Below, one piece after another: positions 31,657 to 40,938 of a stretch of 64,000 nucleotides of DNA. Positions within the stretch are counted from its first letter, which is position 1; each line of letters begins with the position of its first letter. The stretch comes from Fidelibacterota bacterium (GTDB lineage: Bacteria; Fidelibacterota; UBA8477; JABMPR01), in the NCBI GenBank assembly GCA_016845065.1, contig JAERTG010000142.1:1-64000 (forward strand), given 5' to 3'. The notes beneath the pieces were generated by a model. The model did not search any database and was not told the origin of the DNA. It was given only the letters and a program-made list of their open reading frames with translations. Position numbers and translations under genes: made by a program.

Positions 31657-31674
31657 TATGCAATCGTTTGCATA
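31657..31674. promoter_or_regulatory. LacI-type operator O1
   Basis: TATGCAATCGTTTGCATA is an 18-bp palindrome with a single mismatched pair and a central CG, the typical form of LacI/GalR family sites. It starts just past the -10 element of promoter P1 and so covers the expected transcription start, where a repressor would block initiation. Confidence 0.75.
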
Positions 31675-31675
31675 A

Positions 31676-31704
31676 AGGATAATTAAGCGCAACCTCCTTG
31701 TCAA
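31676..31704 (-). promoter_or_regulatory. Promoter P1 of the galactoside operon
   Basis: On the minus strand TTGACA (complement of 31699-31704) and TATCCT (complement of 31676-31681) are spaced exactly 17 bp. The -35 box is perfect consensus. It reads toward the IPT lipoprotein gene and has operator O1 immediately downstream. Confidence 0.7.
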
Positions 31705-31712
31705 TATCTAAA

Positions 31713-31726
31713 TGCAAACGTTTGCA
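31713..31726. promoter_or_regulatory. LacI-type operator O2
   Basis: TGCAAACGTTTGCA is a perfect 14-bp palindrome, centred 54 bp from O1. It lies just past the -10 element of promoter P2 and upstream of P1's -35, so a bound repressor could hit P2 directly and could bridge to O1 about five helical turns away. Confidence 0.75.
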
Positions 31727-31730
31727 AGAA

Positions 31731-31759
31731 AGGATAACTAAGTGGAACACTCTTGTCAA
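31731..31759 (-). promoter_or_regulatory. Promoter P2 of the galactoside operon
   Basis: TTGACA (complement of 31754-31759) and TATCCT (complement of 31731-31736) have the same 17-bp spacing and the same hexamers as P1. The sequence between them is also similar to P1. P1-O1 and P2-O2 therefore look like a tandem duplication of about 54 bp. Confidence 0.65.
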
Positions 31760-31827
31760 TAATTTAATTGATATTTAGCAATTGTTTTAGTTGAAACAGT
31801 AAATAGAAGGATTCTATCGTGTTGTTA

Positions 31828-32787
31828 TTACAGAGCTAGTCGAATCTTCCCTACAAGGTGGGAAAGCCCTTCCTCCCCCTTCAGCACCTTCAGCACCCGG
31901 TTCATGAGCACCCGCACACGAGCTTCCTGTCGAACCAAATGTTTTTGAGATAACCTCTCCAGATGCCAACTGAGCATACCATGAGCCGTCCAGGCAATAT
32001 AAAGTGGGATGGCTTCCCACTCCCCTGGAGAAAGTGATCTTTCCTTATGATATGATTGAATCAGTGAGGTAAGGTGCTCTGCGGAGAGCTGTTCATCTGG
32101 AAAACAGAATCCATTGATGGTCATAGCCAGATCAAACAATAACTCATCTATACATATTTCTTCAAAATCGATGATTCCCTGCAGGCCATCCTGTCCAAAC
32201 AAAGTATTGTCTGGAAATACATCAGCATGGACCAGACCCAGCGGCAGTTCTATATTCAATCTTCCCTCGATCAACTCCGTGGTTTTTATGAAGTAGTCAA
32301 AAATCTCGGGAAGCTGCACAGGTGCATTTACTAGTTGGGAAGATAATTCCAGGCATTTCGTGATATTGATTGAATTTGAGCGGTGGAAGTTATCCGGTGG
32401 AATGATGGCCGAAAGCTTTCCCATGGCTGAGCCTATCTCACTGGCCACCTCAGATGAGAGACCGGGATGCTTTCCGGAAAGATAGTCATATATGACTATA
32501 TGTCCCGGATCATAAGATGTGACGAATCCCCCATCCAATTTGGCAATTGGATAAGATGTGGGAAAATCCTTCGCTTTTAAATGATTCAGCAGGAGCAGCT
32601 CCAGCTCCAGGTCAACCATGTCCTTCTCCAAAACCCATCTGAGGAGATATATTCCCTGGCCCGTCTCGAGCTTGAAACTGCGATTGGCATACCCAGGAGA
32701 CAACTCATCCAAACTGATAAAGTGTCCAATGTCATAATCACGGACAAGCTGCTGCACATCAAGAATCCTGAGGGTATTTACATGCAT
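31828..32787 (-). CDS. Homoserine-kinase-II-like (APH superfamily) phosphotransferase
   Basis: A cytoplasmic small-molecule kinase of 319 residues. The catalytic loop is LVHADVFPDN with catalytic D189 and N194, and the metal-binding D207 is in GIIDFEEI. The segment ELLFDLAMTINGFCF resembles ThrB2-type homoserine kinases more than aminoglycoside or N-acetylhexosamine kinases. It ends 68 bp before the -35 box of promoter P2 and is on the same strand, so it is upstream of, but outside, the galactoside operon. A sugar or amino-sugar substrate would fit the surroundings, so function is open. No clear ribosome site is seen at the ATG at 32787. Confidence 0.75.
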   Translation of the reverse strand: MHVNTLRILDVQQLVRDYDIGHFISLDELSPGYANRSFKLETGQGIYLLRWVLEKDMVDLELELLLLNHLKAKDFPTSYPIAKLDGGFVTSYDPGHIVIYDYLSGKHPGLSSEVASEIGSAMGKLSAIIPPDNFHRSNSINITKCLELSSQLVNAPVQLPEIFDYFIKTTELIEGRLNIELPLGLVHADVFPDNTLFGQDGLQGIIDFEEICIDELLFDLAMTINGFCFPDEQLSAEHLTSLIQSYHKERSLSPGEWEAIPLYIAWTAHGMLSWHLERLSQKHLVRQEARVRVLMNRVLKVLKGEEGLSHLVGKIRLAL

Positions 32788-33223
32788 ACAAGATAATTAA
32801 TTCTAGAATTTTAATAATCAACAGTATTTATAATACTTATTTAAAACAGATCATGCAGTATAAAGATTATATTTATCTGATCACAGTAACATGCTGACAA
32901 TCAGAGAGTTATCAAGAGTTTTAGTTGAATGTTATTGAAGACTAGTTTGAGTTTTTTGCATGTTTGATAATAACTACATCATCAATGAGTAGTTCTATGC
33001 GAGAGCATATTGACATCAGCCACAAATACAAGAAACACGTTGGTTACGAAAAAAGCATTCATTCCGCCACTAATCCTGATTCTTTCATTTGGAAAATGGG
33101 CATGATTGTTCGACTCACCTATTGATTAACACACAGCTATAATGATGTGATCCTCCTGTTCACTCTAAATAAAAGCCCCAGACATAGTCTGAGGCTTGAT
33201 GTTTATTGATTTATGTTTATAAG
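32788..33223. other. Intergenic region
   Basis: A 436-bp AT-rich gap between the kinase gene and the 3' end of the LVIVD-repeat gene. It holds the terminator at 33168-33195 and presumably the kinase promoter near 32800-32900. No gene is seen. Confidence 0.6.
33168..33195 (-). terminator. Rho-independent terminator of the LVIVD-repeat gene
   Basis: On the minus strand GCCTCAGA-CTATG-TCTGGGGC is followed by TTTTATT. The stem has one G-U pair. The element and the bases between it and the stop codon are nearly identical to 42439-42493 behind the M6 protease gene. Confidence 0.8.
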
Positions 33224-36200
33224 CTACTTCAGATAGACCATTTTTATAGTTTGGCTGAACTCACCAGATTCCAGACGCGCAAAATACAAACCTGTACTCA
33301 CCTGAAAACCTGATTGATCCTGTCCATTCCAATATATTTCATAGTTTCCTGGTGGATTTTCTTTATTGAGGAGATTTATCACTTCCTGACCGCGGATGTC
33401 AAACACCGTCAGACTGATTTTTGATTGTTCTGGTACAGCATAACTGATAGTTGTTACCGGGTTAAATGGGTTAGGGTAGTTTTGGTGAAGTGCGAATTCA
33501 GTGGGTAAAGCGACTTCATTATCAGCAGCAACTACTTCCAGGTCCAAGGTTACTGGCAGAGTGAATGAACTGTTTACCGGATCATTGCTATCAACAGTCA
33601 GTTCAGCAGTATAGATTTCACTTATGCTTCCTAAACCATTGAACTGAACTTCGACTGCTAGATTACTTCCAGCTGATATGGTTCCAGATCGGTCTGGTAC
33701 CATCACCCAGCGTTTGATTGGTGCACTGGAGGGTACCCTGATACTGCCTCCATATAGATAGCCCATATTATCATTTGGAGATAAATCGAAAACCTCCTGT
33801 CCGGTACCTTCATTAAATGACCAGTATCCAGCTAGACCAGGTTCATCCCCATCCAGTGCTACATACATTTTGGATTGAATATCCGATTCATCTCGAGCAT
33901 AATCCCATATACGAACTTCATCATAGATACCAGGAAAGCCTCCCCTTCCGAAGTAGGGACAATACTCGTATGCTGCATTATTTATTAGGAGTGATGAGGA
34001 ACTAGGTACCATGGAACCACTCCCAAATTCCCCAATACCATGACTCCCAGAAATTTCCTGACCATTAAAGAAAATTTTTGCCTCCGATGTCTGGGCATCA
34101 TAAGTACATGTGAGGAATGTCCACTCTCCTATGGGCAATCCTTGATTGCTGGCATATCTCATCGCATTCCCAGCGGTTCCAACATCCCATGAAATACTGC
34201 GATCATCTTCCATCAAGATATCATAACCCTGTGAAACACAACAGGTCCCCCCTTTATGCAGGATAGACCGCCAGTTATTATTCTCATCACAGTCAGTATC
34301 TTCAGATAAATAAATCCAGGTCGAAATAGTAATTCCGTTGATTGGATTTAGACTACCACCGTTATCAAAAATTTCTACAATGCCATCGAAGCCATTGAAA
34401 TGCAGAGCATAATTGTCACCACTCTCCTGAGATCCCAGATAATCAATTGATATATCAAAATCCAGGTCACTTGCACCAGAATTGGAGATTGTTAAATATT
34501 GCGTCACGGTATCATTATTGGTCAATTCTGCAAACAGTGAATCAGGGGATACATTCATGATTGGTGGTTCGACACCTCTCCCTGCTACTCGAATTTCAAT
34601 AATCTCCTCGTCAGGATCATCTGAATTTAAGGTGACTAGTCCTGTGTAGTTCGCTACGTCATTAGGATGAAAGGTAATTTCTACTAATTCGGACTCATTA
34701 GCATTCAATCGCTGGTTATATGTTGATAGTACAAAGGCGTTATTATCTACGTTCATGCTGCTGACCGTTAATGAATCGGTCCCCGTATTTTTGATAAGGA
34801 TGTTCAGTGTATCTACTTCGCCTATGAATACTTCTCTAAAATCAAGGGAATCCTGTGCCCCGGAGTAAGCTAGAGTTACTTGATGATAATTTCCCTCATC
34901 GCTAACTCCCACTCCCTCGCTATTGACAACCCGCACTGAAACAATCCCATCAGCCAAATATTGATTCAGATCCCCTGCAGGTAGCAAATACTCCTGACTG
35001 CTAAACTGAACTGTGACCGGGTTAATCGTTCCTAACAGCTCATCATCAATGAATATATCGGCATATTCGTGCATCGCATTAAAATCACCTACCACTCCAA
35101 CAGTGATGGTTCCATCATCAATAGCCGGGTATTGAGTAAGGAATTCATGATTTGTGGTAGCATAAGAGTCAGTCCAGCTCATGGTGCTCGTTTCGTCATA
35201 GACTGCCAATTCAATCTCAATATCTGGAACTCCAGTAATGTTCAGGTGCATTGGGATATTCACTACTGCTTCAAATGGATCATTTGTCCGCATGATAAGA
35301 TTACCATAGTAATCACCACCATACATGTTCGATGCATCGAAATTAAGATTGATGTTTGTGGTACTGTCAATCGGGACTACACCTGATTCATCAGATAAAA
35401 ACATCCAATTGGGTTCGACATCCGTTCTGGTATAGGAGAAACCGCCTCCACCTCTGCTGGTCCAACTATGAAACACAAGATCAAAATATTTATCCTCTGA
35501 AATCAGATGTAATGAAAGCGGCTGACCTACCATTGAAGTTGGAGGATAGACGGCATCCCTCCAATTCTGGTAGTTAAATGGTTCAAGATCAGCCGATAAC
35601 CCATAGGACCATTCGGTATCTTCAGGCGATTCATTGTCATAAGAATTTTCGAGTTTTGCATTGAAAATACCTTGTTGATCAGCTCGGGTAATCCAGACGT
35701 TATCTGTGATGCGGTCCTGGTTTTCAGCCAAAGACCAATCCACATAATCAGCTTTTGTAAACGTTACTTCGCCCACACCAATTCCATCTAACTCAGTTGA
35801 CCAGTAAAGGGTACTTCCACCGCTGTTTGATATTGTCAGTACATGCATCTCTGTGCTATTGGTAAGTAATTCGACATAAAATAAGTCTGGGTCGCAGGTA
35901 AAGACAGGTGGCTCGACACCAGTACCTTCGAGGACAATCATATGAGTTGTTTCATTTGGGTCGTTTGAATCTAAGATCATGGATCCAGTGTGATCGCCTA
36001 GAGAAAGGGGTGTAAAGCTAACCATAAACGTATCACTTTCGGTTGGATCAACACCTGCATAAGCTGGTGATACTGAAAACTCATCAGGTGTTGCCGTAGC
36101 ACTCGTGATCAATAGATCGGCAGTACCATTATTCCACACAACAACTGGTAACTGATTAGATACATTGAGGAAAGTTTCTCCAAAATCTATGGTATCATTT

Positions 36201-39200
36201 TCAATGATTAAATTTGGCGCTCCGGTAACATTAAGGTGTACAGGTAGGTGAATTTCAGACTCATCGGGGTCATTATTTAATATGGTAAGAGATCCAGCAT
36301 AATCATCACCATATAAGCCACCAGCATTATAGGAAACTTCAATTTCCTCACTTTCCCCTGCTGGGATGGTACCGAATGTAGGTGACGTACTCATCCAGGG
36401 TATCCCTAGCTGAAAAGTAGCCAGGCCTTCATCTGGTGCAAAATCTTCACTCCCATTCCCATAAAGCACGATGGAAAAATCAATGACACCAGGGTTTTGG
36501 ATAAGCTCTATTGATGTGCCCAAAATGGCGGTCTCGCTGTCATCCTCGATTGCCAAGGTGGTTAAATCACCGATCTGGAAGAAATCATCTGTATCCTCAT
36601 ACCATTCAAAGACACCTGCCATATTGTTTTCTGGGAAGTTGATGAGCAGGATATCAATACCCAATAGGTCTTCATTAAATTCGAATCCTGTGAATGGGTT
36701 CATATCAACATCAATAAAAATATATAATAGAAGATCCTCAGACGACTCCCAGGGGTAATAGGTCTCAACCTTAAACAATAGTTCATCACCTTCAACACTA
36801 CCATAGACATACTGAATATCCTCAACAACCCACTGTTCATCGGGATCAGATACAAGCAACTCCCAGGAGTGCTCACGGGTGGTACGGTTGTAATAATCTT
36901 CGAATGGATCGGGTATAAAAGACAGTCCGCTTGGGTTGCCTGTATGAATAATTTGAGGGATGAGCCCCGTTTCCAGGCTGAAACTTATCCTCGAATGTTG
37001 ACTATTGTCATCTGATCCTTCTGAATGATCCTCTGGTCCTGATAAGGTTAATGGTTCAGGGTTTTGTCTTTCAGTGATACTGAAAATAAGGTCACTGCCT
37101 CCTGAATTATTGATGGTGAATGTTTCTAATGCAAGGTCCCCTGAGTAAAGTGCTTCACTCAAGGAGTCGACTGAAAGTGAAATTTCCGGCGGTATGAGTC
37201 CTACTCCTCTGAGAGTTAGGGTATCAGCAGGAAGCAGAGGATCGTTACTCATGAAGGAGAGGTTTGCTGTGTAGTTTGAGGCGACAACTGGAGTAAAGAA
37301 GATGCTCAGGGATTGACTTTCACCCGGCGCTATTTGAAAGGATGCCATATCCAGAATAAAAGCTGGATCATCCGTTATGCATTCACTGAGCTCAACTGGT
37401 GTCTCGCCTAGATTCCAGAATTGAAGTTCTAGTGTATCTGGATAATTGATGAATACTGTTCCAAAATCCAGGTCATCAGTCGTAGTCACAAGGGTAGAAC
37501 CCTCAAATGTTATCTGGTGATATTCTGTTTGCAGGGTATAAATTCCACCACCACCATCAGATACACACATATTGCCGTTCGCTCCAAATACACTCTTTGC
37601 GTGGCCACCCGTATCAAAGAATCCAATTTCCTGGGGATTGAAGGGATTTCCACAGTCAATTATCCTCAGTCCGGTCCATCCTGCTGCCATATATGCAAAT
37701 CTCCCGGAAGCGTGCACATCTCTGGCCTGGTATTCTCCTACGAAAAATGAACCCGTTAAGAAAGGGGATGAAGGATTACTAATATCGATGACCTTCAATA
37801 GACCAGGGTTTCGATCAGCAACGTAGGCATAGTTGCCAGCCACGTCAATTGATACTGCATAATCAATCGCCTCATAATTGCTAACCAGGTAGGGGTTATA
37901 CTGATCTGCTACATTTACAATCCAAAGGCCATCATGCCGTGTAACTAAATAGGCATAAGAGCCTCTCACATCAATTGAGACTGGACTATCTGTTAAATTG
38001 TCAATTGTCCCCATTACTACTGGAGCCAGCGGATTGGTAACATCAATAATCTGGAAATTTAAGTACCCACCTATGAATAATGTATTCCCAACACTATGAA
38101 CGGAAGAAATTCCACCGTTGTACCAGGTATTAACTATACCAGCTAGTTCAGGTATCCTTATATCGATGGTATGTAAATTCCCATTATCAGTTACATATAG
38201 ATAGTTTCCTGAACCATGAATAGCATAAGGATTGTCCATTTCGATAAAATTTATCAGGTCAGTCTCAACAGTATTCTGGATTTTGAAGACGCCGATACCT
38301 TTATTAACATACTGAACATAGGCGAAATCTCCAGATAAATAAACTTCATAGGCAAAACCGCCTGTAGGGTGGTCGGCAAACTGAACCAAGTTTGGAGAGC
38401 CACTGATGTTTAACATTTTCAAACCGTAGCGCGAATCAGGCAGATATAGTGTGTCACCCTTGATGTGAAAGGCCTCTGTGTGTGTGTGATCACTATCAAA
38501 TACGCCCATGGAGACAGGCGCGGTTAGATCGCTAACATCCAAAACCGTTAAACCGGCCCAGGCTGTAGAGACAAATGCATGATTATTATTTACTTCTATC
38601 CAGTGTGCTGACCCTAGAGTTTCAAAATATCCAAGCTCTGCGGGGTTCTCAGGATTGCTAGTATTTACGATTCGGATGCCAGAGGTAAATTCCGGTAGAT
38701 ATGCAATCGTATCAACTACATGGACATGCCAGGATCCATTCTCAGATGGAGAGTACCCCAATTCAACAGGATTAGCAGGATCTGAAACATCGAGTATAAA
38801 CAGACCACTTGTACTAGCCGTATAGGCAATGTCACCAACAACCTGTGTATATTCGAAAGCAGCTTCTATTTCAGATAGAAAGGTACTGGCAAGATTTATA
38901 TTTGTGGGATCTGTAACATTTATAATGCGGAGCCCCTGAAAATCATTGCCAAGATAGGCATAATCTCCAAACACGGATACATCCCAGCTCTGACCCTCAA
39001 ATACCAGTGAGTCTACAAGGGTCGGATTTGTTACATCGCTGATATCCACGACTTTTAAACCATCACTCCAATTCGCGATGTAAGCAAATGAGCTATCAAC
39101 AAATAATCCGCTAATTATACTTTCGGTAACAATCTGACCCACGGAATTCATCGTATGAACATCAAGAATCTCCATAACAGTACCATTTGCAATGCAGACA

Positions 39201-39358
39201 TAATCTCCATATGTGTATGCTGTTGTACAATATCCATATGGATATCTCCCTAAAAGATCCACGCCATTTGAATCATATTCAGCCAGGACATGGTTTGCAG
39301 TAACCAGCAGAAATAGCATAGCCATACCAATTTTTTGGAGATGATTGGATATCTTCAT
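33224..39358 (-). CDS. Giant secreted LVIVD-repeat / choice-of-anchor-D / LamG protein with T9SS sorting domain
   Basis: At 2044 residues it is the largest gene of the window. Signal peptide at 1-26. Residues ~30-620 hold at least ten LVIVD beta-propeller repeats (blade core YAYLxNxxxGLRIIDVSDPxNPxxxG), often found in adhesins. Three long modules follow, each combining a choice-of-anchor-D Ig-like domain (DFGxVFINxxDTLELxxxNxG) with a second Ig-like unit opening PPxxxxxPDSLxxEL. A LamG/concanavalin-like domain lies at about 1690-1860 and a sorting domain at about 1960-2044, ending FSQTIKMVYLK. AAAGGGGG precedes the ATG. Role: probably surface adhesion or matrix binding; ligand unknown. Confidence 0.85.
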   Translation of the reverse strand: MKISNHLQKIGMAMLFLLVTANHVLAEYDSNGVDLLGRYPYGYCTTAYTYGDYVCIANGTVMEILDVHTMNSVGQIVTESIISGLFVDSSFAYIANWSDGLKVVDISDVTNPTLVDSLVFEGQSWDVSVFGDYAYLGNDFQGLRIINVTDPTNINLASTFLSEIEAAFEYTQVVGDIAYTASTSGLFILDVSDPANPVELGYSPSENGSWHVHVVDTIAYLPEFTSGIRIVNTSNPENPAELGYFETLGSAHWIEVNNNHAFVSTAWAGLTVLDVSDLTAPVSMGVFDSDHTHTEAFHIKGDTLYLPDSRYGLKMLNISGSPNLVQFADHPTGGFAYEVYLSGDFAYVQYVNKGIGVFKIQNTVETDLINFIEMDNPYAIHGSGNYLYVTDNGNLHTIDIRIPELAGIVNTWYNGGISSVHSVGNTLFIGGYLNFQIIDVTNPLAPVVMGTIDNLTDSPVSIDVRGSYAYLVTRHDGLWIVNVADQYNPYLVSNYEAIDYAVSIDVAGNYAYVADRNPGLLKVIDISNPSSPFLTGSFFVGEYQARDVHASGRFAYMAAGWTGLRIIDCGNPFNPQEIGFFDTGGHAKSVFGANGNMCVSDGGGGIYTLQTEYHQITFEGSTLVTTTDDLDFGTVFINYPDTLELQFWNLGETPVELSECITDDPAFILDMASFQIAPGESQSLSIFFTPVVASNYTANLSFMSNDPLLPADTLTLRGVGLIPPEISLSVDSLSEALYSGDLALETFTINNSGGSDLIFSITERQNPEPLTLSGPEDHSEGSDDNSQHSRISFSLETGLIPQIIHTGNPSGLSFIPDPFEDYYNRTTREHSWELLVSDPDEQWVVEDIQYVYGSVEGDELLFKVETYYPWESSEDLLLYIFIDVDMNPFTGFEFNEDLLGIDILLINFPENNMAGVFEWYEDTDDFFQIGDLTTLAIEDDSETAILGTSIELIQNPGVIDFSIVLYGNGSEDFAPDEGLATFQLGIPWMSTSPTFGTIPAGESEEIEVSYNAGGLYGDDYAGSLTILNNDPDESEIHLPVHLNVTGAPNLIIENDTIDFGETFLNVSNQLPVVVWNNGTADLLITSATATPDEFSVSPAYAGVDPTESDTFMVSFTPLSLGDHTGSMILDSNDPNETTHMIVLEGTGVEPPVFTCDPDLFYVELLTNSTEMHVLTISNSGGSTLYWSTELDGIGVGEVTFTKADYVDWSLAENQDRITDNVWITRADQQGIFNAKLENSYDNESPEDTEWSYGLSADLEPFNYQNWRDAVYPPTSMVGQPLSLHLISEDKYFDLVFHSWTSRGGGGFSYTRTDVEPNWMFLSDESGVVPIDSTTNINLNFDASNMYGGDYYGNLIMRTNDPFEAVVNIPMHLNITGVPDIEIELAVYDETSTMSWTDSYATTNHEFLTQYPAIDDGTITVGVVGDFNAMHEYADIFIDDELLGTINPVTVQFSSQEYLLPAGDLNQYLADGIVSVRVVNSEGVGVSDEGNYHQVTLAYSGAQDSLDFREVFIGEVDTLNILIKNTGTDSLTVSSMNVDNNAFVLSTYNQRLNANESELVEITFHPNDVANYTGLVTLNSDDPDEEIIEIRVAGRGVEPPIMNVSPDSLFAELTNNDTVTQYLTISNSGASDLDFDISIDYLGSQESGDNYALHFNGFDGIVEIFDNGGSLNPINGITISTWIYLSEDTDCDENNNWRSILHKGGTCCVSQGYDILMEDDRSISWDVGTAGNAMRYASNQGLPIGEWTFLTCTYDAQTSEAKIFFNGQEISGSHGIGEFGSGSMVPSSSSLLINNAAYEYCPYFGRGGFPGIYDEVRIWDYARDESDIQSKMYVALDGDEPGLAGYWSFNEGTGQEVFDLSPNDNMGYLYGGSIRVPSSAPIKRWVMVPDRSGTISAGSNLAVEVQFNGLGSISEIYTAELTVDSNDPVNSSFTLPVTLDLEVVAADNEVALPTEFALHQNYPNPFNPVTTISYAVPEQSKISLTVFDIRGQEVINLLNKENPPGNYEIYWNGQDQSGFQVSTGLYFARLESGEFSQTIKMVYLK

Positions 39359-39598
39359 GTAGGGCCCCCTTTGTGATTAAAGCATTTCTCTAAATGATTC
39401 AAATCGGAGCTGGAGAATCAGCCTTGATACTGTGAGGTAACTGAAAACGAAGTGCCAAAAATATAATCAATTAATGCCTTTTGACAAATATTGTATCCCC
39501 GACTGTACCGTGTCACTATAACTGTATTCGAGTTGAATCATTTCCGATTGTGGGTGCATTGTTGCCCCTAAATTTACTTCAGGATATTTGGTGGGAAT

Positions 39599-39639
39599 AT
39601 CACAGATGGAACCAATCCTTGCACGGAGGGAACATTTGG
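39599..39639. repeat. 41-bp repeated element, copy 1
   Basis: Forty-one bases identical to 42351-42391, with core GGAACCAATCCTTGCACGG and the imperfect dyad TCCTTGCACGGA in its centre. It lies about 240 bp upstream of the LVIVD-repeat gene and just after the cyclase gene stop. Confidence 0.8.
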
Positions 39640-39655
39640 ACCGAATCCTCCTTTT

Positions 39656-40738
39656 TTAGACTGCTTTTAATTCGTAAAGAGGCTCCCCTTCGGCAAATGT
39701 TGACTTGAATCTACCCTTCATGCGTCTGTCAATGATTGAAGGATCAACTTCAATAAACTCACACCTGGCTTTATTCCCCTGCGATTCTCTATAGATCTGA
39801 TCTGAGATGAGGGCTACACTCCTATCCAGTTCAGGATGTGCAGACCTACAAAGTGATTCAATGAGAGCCGCCTTGTTGATCTGATCCCCGTAGATGCAGG
39901 ATCTAAAAATGTAAACATCGGCAATGTGAGCCCCCAGAGCCATGGGAGTCGGGTAGCCTGTATCTATTATGTATTCATCCCATTGCTCCATGATAGCTAA
40001 AATTCCATGGATTGCAGCCTTCGCCGCTGGAAAGGTCATAAAATGGGCATCCCCAATGGTGGCTCGGATGGTTCCTCCATTGGAATCACAGGCATACCTG
40101 GCAATTTCCTCCATCTTCCCTATGAGATTTTCTACATCGTCTATGGTGAATTTATCCTTGAATGAACTGAAGGATCGCAGATCAGTGAACACAACAGCTT
40201 GTTCCTTGATGATTCGGGTTTTATGCCGCTGATCGATGCGATAAATACTTTCTGTATCACTTATCCCCTTCAGCTCAACATCCCTGACATATGAATTCCC
40301 AATTTCGGCTTTGTTCAGAACCAACCAGGCAGCATGACTGAGATATATTTCATTTGGCGGGGTAATGGATTCAATTCGAGCCGCCAGATTGACGGCATCA
40401 CCAAAAATGTCACCTTCCTGGTGAAGGATATCACCAATCGTTATTGCGATTCGAATACTAAGGGTTTCCGTATCGGATAAACCAGCTTGTTCAACTCTGA
40501 ATTCCTGTTGAATCTCAACGGCAGAGATGGCCGCAATAGTAACGCTTGGAAAAATGATCCAGAATGAATCCCCTTCCCCCTTGACTGTCTTACCATTGTT
40601 ATTGGAAACAACTTTTGATATTAAGTCCTTTTGAATTCTGAGAAGATCGCTTAAATCAGCCTGGGAAGCCGTTGATACTCGACCTGTAAAATTCACTAGA
40701 TCTGTCTTCATTATTACCGTAGACTGCAGATTATTCAT
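39656..40738 (-). CDS. Tandem class III nucleotide cyclase-domain protein
   Basis: A soluble 360-residue protein made of two cyclase homology domains and nothing else. Domain 1 (about 8-165) has metal aspartates D13 and D57, adenine-specifying K53 and D110, and transition-state N117 and R121. Domain 2 (about 178-355) keeps metal aspartates D186 and D230 but has lost the rest: A226, C281 and L292 replace K, D and R, and only N288 remains. Paired as in mammalian C1/C2, this would give one active site (metals from domain 2, substrate residues from domain 1), so cAMP synthesis is plausible. GGGGG precedes the ATG. It stands alone between secreted-protein genes. Confidence 0.85.
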   Translation of the reverse strand: MNNLQSTVIMKTDLVNFTGRVSTASQADLSDLLRIQKDLISKVVSNNNGKTVKGEGDSFWIIFPSVTIAAISAVEIQQEFRVEQAGLSDTETLSIRIAITIGDILHQEGDIFGDAVNLAARIESITPPNEIYLSHAAWLVLNKAEIGNSYVRDVELKGISDTESIYRIDQRHKTRIIKEQAVVFTDLRSFSSFKDKFTIDDVENLIGKMEEIARYACDSNGGTIRATIGDAHFMTFPAAKAAIHGILAIMEQWDEYIIDTGYPTPMALGAHIADVYIFRSCIYGDQINKAALIESLCRSAHPELDRSVALISDQIYRESQGNKARCEFIEVDPSIIDRRMKGRFKSTFAEGEPLYELKAV

Positions 40739-40878
40739 AAAAAACCCCCGCTTTTTTTGAAGTGGCGACCAAGGAGCTTGAGTTAGAGATAATTCTGAAT
40801 CTGTACGAGTATGGAATTGCGATGAAATTAGGTCACACCATAGAACTATCCAAGAAAATCGGGGAGTGCCAGGATACC

Positions 40879-40914
40879 AAAAAAAAAAGCCCGAGACAAT
40901 CGTCAGGGGCTTTT
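40879..40914 (-). terminator. Rho-independent terminator of the 455-residue beta-helix gene
   Basis: GCCC and GGGC arms with inner GAC/GTC pairs form a hairpin, followed on the minus strand by a long T-run (A10-A11 on the plus strand). TTTT on the other side could allow weak bidirectional use. Confidence 0.7.
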
Positions 40915-40938
40915 ATGAAATCCTTTAGTTAACTTGAG

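Noticed and set aside
39481-39708. Small plus-strand ORF sharing the peptide HRWNQSLHGGN with ORFs at 42221 and 56.6 kb
   Set aside because: The shared peptide comes only from the repeated DNA element; flanking sequence is unrelated and no start signals are conserved.
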